From the NCBI GenBank assembly GCA_024277605.1, contig JAJRUU010000119.1, positions 1 to 8,876 on the forward strand: a DNA stretch of 8,876 nucleotides, read 5' to 3'. Shown piece by piece: positions 1 through 6,074 of the stretch; positions within the stretch are counted from its first letter, which is position 1, and each line of letters starts with the position of its first letter. The DNA is from a bacterium. GTDB lineage: Bacteria; SZUA-182; SZUA-191; JAJRXT01. Made by a program: the position numbers and the translations under genes. The notes under the pieces are model-generated. The model did no database searches. It was not told the origin of the DNA and was given only the letters and a program-made list of their open reading frames with translations.

Positions 1-45
1 AAAATTATCGAACAATTAAAGGCAGACAAAGAAGACAAGAAATAA
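1..45 (+). CDS. 3' end of an upstream gene (partial)
   Basis: Frame 1 is open from the first base and ends with TAA at 43-45, giving the tail KIIEQLKADKEDKK. The lysine- and acid-rich end is typical of a soluble protein C-terminus, but too little is present to name the family. It is followed by a good -10 box (81-86), so the gene ends before a new transcription unit begins. The call rests only on the open frame, the reasonable codon use and the position, and a chance 14-codon frame cannot be excluded. Confidence 0.4.
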   Translation, partial: KIIEQLKADKEDKK

Positions 46-55
46 TCTAGCGATT

Positions 56-86
56 AAGACATTCTAGTTTTATTGGTTTATATAAT
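56..86 (+). promoter_or_regulatory. Putative promoter of the repeat leader and pilM
   Basis: A perfect TATAAT lies at 81-86. The best -35 candidate is AAGACA at 56-61 (4 of 6 to TTGACA) with a long 19-nt spacer, so the -10 box carries most of the support. Transcription would start near 93 and run through the whole 176-nt repeat (108-283) before the pilM ribosome binding site. The pilM mRNA would therefore have a leader of about 200 nt. Confidence 0.4.
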
Positions 87-107
87 AAAGGTACCCTGAA
101 GTCCAGG

Positions 108-283
108 CCCGAAAAATTCGGGTCTTGTTGTGGGCAAATCGACATTTAGTTGAAAATTATAAATTTATCAGCTTCCTGTTCCTGCCCCCCAGGGCAAATA
201 AAGTTTTATTGGACGTTGGCTCATAAGCCTTGTCTTGCAAGGGGTGTCTTGCAAACCCAGTCTGGATTTATGAATAGATCGGG
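108..283 (+). repeat. Left copy of a 176-bp structured repeat (pilM leader)
   Basis: This segment aligns without a gap to the reverse complement of 1811-1986 (position p matches 2094-p). My hand count is about 30 mismatches in 176, or roughly 83 % identity; similarity stops at both ends. It opens with a hairpin CCCGAA-AAA-TTCGGG (108-122, extendable outward by G-U, G-C and A-U pairs). A second stem pairs AGCTT (170-174) with AAGTT (201-205, one G-U pair) and encloses AGGGCAAA (191-198). A third hairpin pairs TTGCAAG (235-241) with CTTGCAA (248-254). The copy ends where the pilM Shine-Dalgarno begins, so it forms nearly all of the pilM 5' leader. No convincing protein is encoded: a minus-strand frame shares an MSQRPIKL core with the other copy, but most differences change residues. 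It could be a structured RNA or a REP/MITE-like element. Confidence 0.85.
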
Positions 284-297
284 AGGAGGGATTGATA

Positions 298-1374
298 GTG
301 TTCACAGGGGATGAAATCGTTGGTTTAGATATCGGCAGTAGCTGTATCAAGGCAGTCCAACTAACCAATAACCAGCAGGGCTTTTTTTTAATAAAGAGTG
401 TGGGTCTGGAAAACTTACCCCCTCTGGCAATCCAGCAGGAGGAAATAGTATATACTGAACCGGTAGTTAATGTTATTAAGCATTTATTTCAAAAGTATAA
501 AATTAAGTGTAAGAAAGTTGCCCTGAGTCTTACCGGCCCTTCTGTCTGTGTAAAAAAGATTAGCATTCCGGCTGCTCCCGCAGATGAATTGGCTGATATG
601 GTGCGCTGGGAGGCCGACCAATACTTACCCTTTGCCCTGGATGATGCGTATATCGATTTTCAACTCCTGTCTACCCCTCCCGCAGCTAAGAGATTGAATG
701 TGCTTTTAGTCGGCGCGAAAAAAGAACGGGTCAAAAAGTTGATTCAGGTGGTTCAGGAAGCGGGGCTAAAACCGGTAATCATAGATAGTGGCGCATTGGC
801 GCTGGAGAACCAGTATGAAACAAACCATAGCATAGCCAAAAATAATGTAGTGGCGTTGGTGGATATTGGGGCCGGCATTATAAATGTAAATATCTTAGTG
901 GATGGCTCTTCCGTATTTGTAAGCGCTGTCTTGGGCGGAGGGAATGATCTGACCCAGGCCATCCAGGAGGAATTTAACATTGACCATGAGCAGGCCGAAC
1001 GGATTAAGCAGGGCAAAAGGGTAATCGACGTAGAACTCCCCCGGTTACGTAAAGTGGTGCAACAGTCGTCGGCACAAATTGTGGATCAAATTGAATCCTT
1101 GTTTAACTGCTTTAGCGCTAACAATTCGGCTAAGACCATCGATGTCGTTATGCTAAGTGGTGGTGGGGCAACATTAAGGGGATTTGCAAACTTTTTGGCT
1201 CGCAGGTTAAACCTGCCGGTAAAACTGTCTAATCCATTAAAGGAAATCAACTGGGACAGAAAGACATATTCTGTGCCCGAGATAAACCGTATGGCGCCGC
1301 TGCTTGCCATAGGGGTGGGACTGGCAATGCGGAGAGCAGCGGATAAAATCTATCGACCTGTAGTAAACATATAA
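298..1374 (+). CDS. pilM: PilM-like type IV pilus actin-fold ATPase
   Basis: The product resembles PilM, the cytoplasmic FtsA/actin-like ATPase of type IV pilus machines that binds the N-terminal tail of PilN and helps assemble the inner-membrane alignment complex. All nucleotide-binding motifs are visible: phosphate-1 (GLDIGSSCIKAVQL, about residues 9-22), phosphate-2 (VDIGAG, about 188-193) and the adenosine motif (MLSGGGATLRGF, about 285-296). Length (358 aa) is normal for the family. The start is placed at GTG 298 because AGGAGGG (284-290) lies 7 nt upstream; the in-frame TTG at 292 is only 1 nt from that site. No pilN, pilO, pilB or pilC is adjacent, which is unusual, since pilM normally heads pilMNOPQ. 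Instead it is followed after 15 nt by a small Rho_N-like gene, probably in one operon. The family call is firm; the role in pili is inferred. Confidence 0.9.
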   Translation: MFTGDEIVGLDIGSSCIKAVQLTNNQQGFFLIKSVGLENLPPLAIQQEEIVYTEPVVNVIKHLFQKYKIKCKKVALSLTGPSVCVKKISIPAAPADELADMVRWEADQYLPFALDDAYIDFQLLSTPPAAKRLNVLLVGAKKERVKKLIQVVQEAGLKPVIIDSGALALENQYETNHSIAKNNVVALVDIGAGIINVNILVDGSSVFVSAVLGGGNDLTQAIQEEFNIDHEQAERIKQGKRVIDVELPRLRKVVQQSSAQIVDQIESLFNCFSANNSAKTIDVVMLSGGGATLRGFANFLARRLNLPVKLSNPLKEINWDRKTYSVPEINRMAPLLAIGVGLAMRRAADKIYRPVVNI

Positions 1375-1389
1375 CGTAAGGAGCCTATA

Positions 1390-1794
1390 ATGGCGGAAGA
1401 AAAAAAAGAAGCAAAGGTTGCAGCGAAAGCAAAAGCTGAATCAGGACTGACCGAAGAGCAACAGAAAGCTGAGTATGACAGAATGCATAAGCTGACGGTT
1501 ACCAAGCTCCGGGAAGAAGCTATGGAGAAATTCCATGACCAGCTTAAAGGGACACATGGTATGCACAAGGAAGAGCTGTTGGCAGCCATATGTGAATTGA
1601 TGGGTATACACATAGAGGTGGAACACCATAAGGCTAAACCAGCGGCAAAGATAAGCGACGAGGAATTAAAAACCAGAATGAAAAAGCTTAAAACCCAACG
1701 AGTCGAGGCGCTGGACGCTAAAGATAAAGTACAATTAATACAGACACGAAAGAAGATCAAGAAGCTAAAAAGGAGCTTAAGAAGACTGGCCTGA
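1390..1794 (+). CDS. Small charged protein with Rho_N/SAP-like segment
   Basis: This is a 134-aa very lysine- and glutamate-rich protein of unknown function. Residues 1-30 form an alanine/lysine/glutamate tail that is probably disordered or helical. Residues about 32-74 (LTVTKLREEA, then GMHKEELLAAICELMGI) have the spacing of a Rho termination factor N-terminal / SAP-like helical module: a first helix ending in LREEA, a basic turn and a second helix KEELLAAI. Such modules often contact nucleic acid. Residues 90-134 look like a helical or coiled-coil tail ending in a basic patch (KKIKKLKRSLRRL). The start is clear: TAAGGAG (1377-1383) sits 6 nt before ATG. It follows pilM by 15 nt and ends shortly before the inverted right repeat. 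It is likely real because of the strong ribosome binding site and operon spacing. The nucleic-acid-binding idea is inference from the motif. Confidence 0.8.
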   Translation: MAEEKKEAKVAAKAKAESGLTEEQQKAEYDRMHKLTVTKLREEAMEKFHDQLKGTHGMHKEELLAAICELMGIHIEVEHHKAKPAAKISDEELKTRMKKLKTQRVEALDAKDKVQLIQTRKKIKKLKRSLRRLA

Positions 1795-1810
1795 TTTTAT
1801 CTATATTTAA

Positions 1811-1986
1811 CCTGATCTATTCTTAAACTCAGACCAGATTCGCAAGACATCCCTTGTGAGATAAGGTGCATGAGCCAACGTCCAATAAAGCTTTGTTTGC
1901 CCAAGGCGGCGGGAACATGAAGCTGATAAGTTTATACTTTTCAAGTAAATGTTGACTCGCCCATAACAATACCCGAATTTTTCGGG
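1811..1986 (-). repeat. Right copy of the 176-bp structured repeat, inverted
   Basis: Read on the minus strand this matches 108-283 end to end without gaps. It starts with the same hairpin CCCGAAAAATTCGGG (1986 to 1972). The second stem is kept as AGCTT (1924-1920) with AAGCT (1893-1889), a true Watson-Crick pair where the left copy has G-U. The third hairpin is weakened but shows one compensatory change (U-A to C-G) and one lost pair (A-C). The hairpin begins directly after the TAA (1987-1989) that ends the minus-strand radical SAM frame, so this copy would be its 3' UTR and could help stop transcription, though only a loose TATTGTT follows the stem. On the plus strand it lies 16 nt past the Rho_N-like gene. 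No target-site duplication is seen outside the two copies. Confidence 0.85.
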
Positions 1987-2247
1987 TTATAGGTGAAAGG
2001 CCTGCATCTTATAAGACAAGCAACCGCCGCTGCATTGGCTGCGGCGGCGGTATTTGCATTTAGTACATTCCGGCAAACCGCCAATCAGGCTAAACGGCTC
2101 ACGTTTTTGCTGATAAAAATCAATAACCTGCCGGTAATTTTCAAATTCGCCTAAATTCCGGTTATATACCTGAGAAAGGGGAAAGCAGTGCCACAGATCT
2201 AACTCAGGGCCGATATCAATTGCCGGAACACAGTAAAATCCCAGCTA
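1987..2247 (-). other. In-frame continuation of the radical SAM gene beyond an amber codon
   Basis: After the TAG at 2245-2247 the same frame stays open for 85 codons to TAA at 1987-1989. The translated tail is clearly real coding sequence: it carries CVPAIDIGPELDLWHCFPLS and then ECTKC (residues 290-294) and QCSGGC (301-306), counting the amber as residue 231. This is the cysteine pattern of the auxiliary iron-sulfur (SPASM/Twitch-like) domain found at the C-terminus of many radical SAM enzymes. With readthrough the protein would be 316 aa. There is no frameshift or other stop, so the lesion is either recent or translated. The natural codon may have been CAG (one C-to-T change), or the TAG may be decoded as pyrrolysine. 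A sequencing error is also possible. Confidence 0.8.
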
Positions 2248-2937
2248 CACGTTATAAAGATATAACCGCCCCAACTGCTCCGGGCTAAACATACATAAAA
2301 TAAAACCGCAATCAAAGCCCAGCTTTACATTGAACTTATCGCACTGTGAAGCGAACTCCACCAACTGTGGGGCCAGACTGGAGTATTCCCGGAGCGGCAG
2401 ATAGCTGTTGTCAGCCTTTAAAATAGGCTGCGCCATGCTTAAGCGAATATACTTATAGAGCTTGTATTTATTTATTTGCTCCAGCAGGAATTCAAGGTTG
2501 GGTTGGGATGTATAAATATTAAATCCTAACCCGGCCCGGTCCCCCAACCCCTCCAGCGTATGGGCCAACTGTTCGTATTCAGCGGGCTTATAATCCTCCG
2601 GGTGGTTCACGTTAACCACAATATGTAATCCCTGCTTATCCACCCCCATTAAATAGTCCAATGCCTTAGGCGGCATTAATCCATTGGTGAACAGGGTTAC
2701 CTCGAATCCTTCGGCTCGTGCTTTCTGTAGTATCTGCTTAAACTCAGGGTGCAGAGCAGGCTCCCCCCCAAGCAGGGAAACTCCCTTAATGCCGGATTTT
2801 TTAAAAAAGTTGAGAATGCGTTCCAGGTTTGCTAATGATAGATTTTGGGGTTGTCCCTCAGGCTGTTGTAATCTCTGCTGGGCAAAGCAATAGGGGCAGT
2901 GGCGGTTACAATAATTGTTTAGTAGTATATTGGGCAT
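2245..2937 (-). CDS. Radical SAM protein, N-terminal part, ended by amber codon
   Basis: The 230-aa frame has the radical SAM signature CNRHCPYC (residues 10-17, Cx3Cx2C for the 4Fe-4S cluster that cleaves S-adenosylmethionine). It also has GGEP (57-60) and the usual alternating beta/alpha pattern of the partial TIM barrel. Later comes FDCGFILCMFSPEQLGRLY, which in related proteins leads into the auxiliary-cluster domain, here cut off by TAG. The substrate is unknown; the architecture fits peptide- or protein-modifying enzymes as well as other SPASM-type enzymes. It starts 7 nt after the glyS stop, with a weak GAGCAGG as ribosome site, so it is probably the third gene of a glyQ-glyS operon. 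If translation ends at the amber, the enzyme would lack its C-terminal cysteines and is probably inactive. Confidence 0.85.
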   Translation of the reverse strand: MPNILLNNYCNRHCPYCFAQQRLQQPEGQPQNLSLANLERILNFFKKSGIKGVSLLGGEPALHPEFKQILQKARAEGFEVTLFTNGLMPPKALDYLMGVDKQGLHIVVNVNHPEDYKPAEYEQLAHTLEGLGDRAGLGFNIYTSQPNLEFLLEQINKYKLYKYIRLSMAQPILKADNSYLPLREYSSLAPQLVEFASQCDKFNVKLGFDCGFILCMFSPEQLGRLYLYNV

Positions 2938-2944
2938 TGCCTGC

Positions 2945-4999
2945 TCAGGCTACTATTTTGGAGAAATCGGCAATCCGGGAAAAGGGGGCTTTGATTTCGG
3001 ACAGCAAGGCCAGCCGGTTATTTTGCAAGGTTTTGTCATCGGCCATGACCATCACATCGTCAAAAAAGCGGTCTACATGAGGTTTGAGCTTTAGCAGTTG
3101 GGAAAGGGCGCCGGGGTAATCCTGGTTGTCTAATAATTGCTCCAGCTGTGCTTTAATTTGCTGGAATTGACTATACAGCAATTTTTCAGCTTCTTCTTCA
3201 AATAAAGCGGGTTTTACTCTCTCAGGTTTATAGCCTGCAGGAATAATCCGGGCGACCCGTCGAAAAGCAACCATCAACGCATCAAAATCGGCTGCCTGGC
3301 TCAAGGCATTCAATGCATCTAAACGCTGCCTGGTATCCAGCACATCATCAAAACCGGCACAAAGCACCGCATCTACCAAATAATACCTATAAACCACTTT
3401 GAAATAAGCTTCCAGGCGCTGACGGAATAGATGATAGATATCAGAACGGCCTTCTTCAGGTTTTCTCTTTATTTTACCAGCATATAATACGATAGCTTCC
3501 TCTACGATACTCTTAAGAGAGAATGTTTCTTCCGAAAGCATATAAATGATAGCCATGGTTTGTCGCCTTATGGCATAAGGGTCGGCTGAGCCGGAAGGTA
3601 GAATGCCAATGCCAATATACCCCACAATAGAATCGATTTTATCGGCTATATTAACGGCTTTGCTGGGTAGTGCGGTGGGGACGTTAGATTGATCAAAGTT
3701 ATATTGTTGCTTAATAGCGTTACACACCGCAATATCATAATTTTCATTATGGGCGTAATGACCACCGATTATACCTTGTAATTCAGGAAACTCTCCCACC
3801 ATTTCAGTTACCAGGTCACACTTGCACAGAAGTCCGGCTTGCCTGGCATATGTTATTTCATCCTGGTTGCCGCCTAACCTATGAGCGATATAACCGGCTA
3901 ATTCTTCCAGGCGTTTTGCCTTATCGTAATAGCTGCCCAGTTTTTTCTGGAAAATCATACTCTTTAGCTTTTCGAGCCTTGATTCCAAAGAAGTTTTTTG
4001 GTCTTCTTCAAAGAAAAAGCGCGCATCGGATAACCTTGCTCTGATTACTCGTTCATTTCCCTTGCGAATATACCCCTTTTTATCGGGCATATTACTTATG
4101 GTTACAAACAGGGGTAACAAGCTATTATTTCCATCCACTACGGAAAAGCATTTCTGATGATGTTTTAAGGTAGTGGAGAGCACCTCCTGTGGCAATTTTA
4201 AAAATTCTTTATCAAACTCACCCATTACGGCTATCGGATATTCCACCAGATAAGTTACTTCTTTTAGTAATTCTTCATCTTTTATCACCTGTGCACCGGA
4301 ATAAGTCTTGGCCAGTTGTTGGTTGATATTTTCTAATTGCTCCACTATCTTTTCATGACGATGGCTTTGGTCTACTAGAACATGGTTTTCTGTAAGCAGG
4401 TTTCTGTAATCACCAGGTGAGGGGATAAATATTCTTTTATTGGAGAGAAAGCGATGTCCATAAGAATAATGGTCGCTCTTAATATCACCTAACTCAAACA
4501 CAACTGTGTCTTTACCATAAAGTGCCATTATCCAATGGATAGGGCGGGCAAAGCGGAAATCGCCTCCCCCCCAGCGCATAGATTTGGGAAATACAATCGA
4601 TTGAATTATCTGCGGCAGCATTTGGGACAACAGCTCTTTGGTCAGCTTACCGGGGGTAAATACTTCTACGCCTAAACGTTCCCCTTTTTCAGTTTTTATT
4701 GTCAATAAATCTTCAACAGTTTTTCCATGCTTCTGGGCAAAGCCTTTTTGGTGCTCTACAGGTGCATTATTGGCCGGGCCCATGACGGTTTGGGTCTTAT
4801 CCGGCTGGTGTTCTTCAACTCCTGCCACATGCAGAGTTAATCTTCTAGGAGTACCCCAAGCATCGTTTTTTCCCCAATGGTCAATGCGATTATCGGTCAA
4901 CATATCGAAAACCATTTTTATAAGCTGTTTAAGCGCCGGTTCAATAAACCCCGCCGGTAGCTCCTCAGTACCTATTTCCAATAATAAATCCTTAGGCAT
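2945..4999 (-). CDS. glyS: Glycyl-tRNA synthetase beta subunit
   Basis: GlyS is the large tRNA-binding subunit of the alpha2beta2 bacterial glycyl-tRNA synthetase, which charges tRNA-Gly in the cytoplasm. The 684-aa length is typical. Family landmarks are the N-terminal LLEIGTEELPAG (residues 6-17), HHQKCF (about 280-285), the VIRARLSDARFFFEED block (about 325-340), FPELQG (about 402-407, in the HD-like region), SGSADPYAIRRQ (about 469-480) and the C-terminal DALR-type anticodon-binding region with FFDDVMVMADD (about 642-652). The ATG at 4997-4999 lies 2 nt after the glyQ stop, indicating coupled translation. It is intact, with TGA at 2945-2947, followed after 7 nt by the radical SAM gene. 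Confidence 0.98.
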   Translation of the reverse strand: MPKDLLLEIGTEELPAGFIEPALKQLIKMVFDMLTDNRIDHWGKNDAWGTPRRLTLHVAGVEEHQPDKTQTVMGPANNAPVEHQKGFAQKHGKTVEDLLTIKTEKGERLGVEVFTPGKLTKELLSQMLPQIIQSIVFPKSMRWGGGDFRFARPIHWIMALYGKDTVVFELGDIKSDHYSYGHRFLSNKRIFIPSPGDYRNLLTENHVLVDQSHRHEKIVEQLENINQQLAKTYSGAQVIKDEELLKEVTYLVEYPIAVMGEFDKEFLKLPQEVLSTTLKHHQKCFSVVDGNNSLLPLFVTISNMPDKKGYIRKGNERVIRARLSDARFFFEEDQKTSLESRLEKLKSMIFQKKLGSYYDKAKRLEELAGYIAHRLGGNQDEITYARQAGLLCKCDLVTEMVGEFPELQGIIGGHYAHNENYDIAVCNAIKQQYNFDQSNVPTALPSKAVNIADKIDSIVGYIGIGILPSGSADPYAIRRQTMAIIYMLSEETFSLKSIVEEAIVLYAGKIKRKPEEGRSDIYHLFRQRLEAYFKVVYRYYLVDAVLCAGFDDVLDTRQRLDALNALSQAADFDALMVAFRRVARIIPAGYKPERVKPALFEEEAEKLLYSQFQQIKAQLEQLLDNQDYPGALSQLLKLKPHVDRFFDDVMVMADDKTLQNNRLALLSEIKAPFSRIADFSKIVA

Positions 5000-5001
5000 T
5001 A

Positions 5002-5874
5002 TTATGCTTTCTTAAGTAGTGGAAACCCTAACTCTTCTCGTTGCGCTAAATATGCTTCGGCGCAACCCCGAGCCAGGGCGCGCACCCGGCCAATGTAACG
5101 CGTGCGCTCAGTGACGCTGATGGCTCCCCGGGCCTCTAATATATTGAAAGTATGCGAACACTTCAGGCAATAATCATAAGCCGGTAACACCAATTCTTTA
5201 GCCAATAACTGCCTGGCTTCAGCCTCATACATATCAAACAGCTTAAGCTGCATACTAACATCGGCCTGCTCGAAGTTGTAATGTGAAAACTGCACCTCTC
5301 CCTGGTGATGCACATCGCCGTACTTTATGCCCTCCTGCCAGGTGAGCTCAAACACATTATCCACTCCCTGCAAATACATGGCAATCCGCTCTAACCCGTA
5401 AGTCAGCTCCACCGACACCGGTTTTAGATCAATACCCCCGGCTTGCTGGAAGTAGGTAAACTGGGTAATTTCCATCCCATCCAGCCACACCTCCCAGCCC
5501 AGCCCCCAGGCGCCTAAGGTTGGTGATTCCCAGTCATCCTCCACGAAACGAATATCATGTGCTTTGGGGTCAATGCCCAGCTCAACCAGGCTTTCAAGAT
5601 AAATCTCCTGAATCTCGAGCGGTGAGGGTTTTATAATTACCTGATATTGATAATAGCGCTGCAAGCGGTTGGGGTTTTCTCCATAACGCCCGTCAGTGGG
5701 GCGGCGTGAGGGCTGTACATAGGCCACCCGCCAGGGTTCCGGCGAAAGCGCCCGCAAGAAAGTATCCGGGTGAAAGGTGCCCGCACCAACCTCCACATCA
5801 TAGGGCTGCTGAAGCATACACCCCTGCTTAGCCCAAAAATTATTTAACGACATGATTAACTGTTGAAAGGTCAT
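5002..5874 (-). CDS. glyQ: Glycyl-tRNA synthetase alpha subunit
   Basis: GlyQ is the catalytic class II subunit that makes glycyl-adenylate. The 290-aa protein is full length. It shows AGTFHPDTFLRAL (residues 31-43), QPSRRPTDGRYGENPNRLQ (54-72, containing the motif 2 region), DDWESPTLGAWGLGWEVWLDG (113-133) and FTYFQQAGG (139-147), all hallmarks of the family. ATG at 5872-5874 matches the conserved MTFQQLI start; the ribosome site (ACAGAGAT) is weak. A promoter is predicted 84-112 nt upstream. No glycine T-box is visible: the predicted leader is under 80 nt and lacks the GGGTGGTACCGCG-type box. In many Clostridia recO lies just upstream of glyQ; here the neighbour is a divergent methyltransferase gene. 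Confidence 0.99.
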   Translation of the reverse strand: MTFQQLIMSLNNFWAKQGCMLQQPYDVEVGAGTFHPDTFLRALSPEPWRVAYVQPSRRPTDGRYGENPNRLQRYYQYQVIIKPSPLEIQEIYLESLVELGIDPKAHDIRFVEDDWESPTLGAWGLGWEVWLDGMEITQFTYFQQAGGIDLKPVSVELTYGLERIAMYLQGVDNVFELTWQEGIKYGDVHHQGEVQFSHYNFEQADVSMQLKLFDMYEAEARQLLAKELVLPAYDYCLKCSHTFNILEARGAISVTERTRYIGRVRALARGCAEAYLAQREELGFPLLKKA

Positions 5875-5957
5875 ATCTCTGTTTGTCTTATGCCAGAATA
5901 GTTAAGGGTATAGGTTGAATTTATCTGAATTATCCAACGCATTAGTAATGCCCGCAT

Positions 5958-5986
5958 ACTATAACATATTCTTCTATTCAGGGCAA
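5958..5986 (-). promoter_or_regulatory. Putative glyQS operon promoter
   Basis: On the minus strand TTGCCC (5986-5981, 4 of 6 to TTGACA) is followed after exactly 17 nt by TATAGT (5963-5958, 5 of 6 to TATAAT). Transcription would begin near 5951, leaving a leader of about 76 nt to the glyQ ATG. That is too short for a T-box riboswitch. Called by consensus match only. Confidence 0.5.
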
Positions 5987-6009
5987 AATATTATGCTAAG
6001 TAATTATTA

Positions 6010-6038
6010 TTGCAATAAATATATTGTTAGGGTATGGT
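6010..6038 (+). promoter_or_regulatory. Putative promoter of the methyltransferase gene
   Basis: TTGCAA (6010-6015) and TATGGT (6033-6038) are separated by 17 nt and each match consensus at 4 of 6 positions. The start site would be near 6045, giving a leader of about 30 nt with the ribosome site GGGAGGG at 6062-6068. The -10 box is one arm of a perfect dyad (6033-6047), which suggests repression by a dimeric regulator. Confidence 0.35.
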
Positions 6039-6047
6039 TATACCATA
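6033..6047. promoter_or_regulatory. Operator-like perfect dyad over the methyltransferase promoter
   Basis: TATGGT-TAT-ACCATA is a perfect 6+3+6 inverted repeat that covers the predicted -10 box and start site of the 6075 gene. A dimeric DNA-binding protein sitting here would block RNA polymerase. No regulator gene is adjacent in the window. A chance palindrome in AT-rich DNA is possible. Confidence 0.4.
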
Positions 6048-6074
6048 GCAAACAAATAGCCGGGAGGGTTAATA

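Noticed and set aside
191..260. Resemblance of the repeat's GGGCAAA, hairpin, GGACG order to a c-di-GMP-I (GEMM) riboswitch upstream of pilM
   Set aside because: The later conserved parts of GEMM (AAAGCC and the GGGTTGCC-type closing segment) are not found, the intervening hairpin is not kept in the second copy, and a copy also sits 3' of a gene.
168..368. Minus-strand 66-codon frame over the left repeat, sharing an MSQRPIKL core with a short plus-strand frame in the right repeat
   Set aside because: The shared peptide follows from the DNA repeat; most differences change residues, lengths differ and no ribosome site is present.
1350..1760. 136-codon minus-strand frame opposite the Rho_N-like gene
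   Set aside because: It is a shadow of a lysine/glutamate-rich gene that has a strong ribosome site and operon spacing; the shadow product is serine/cysteine-rich and start-poor.
2024..2047. GC-rich hairpin CCGCCGC/GCGGCGG
   Set aside because: It lies inside the conserved radical SAM tail and is explained by Arg and Gly codons (CGC, GGC) around the SQCSGGC motif.
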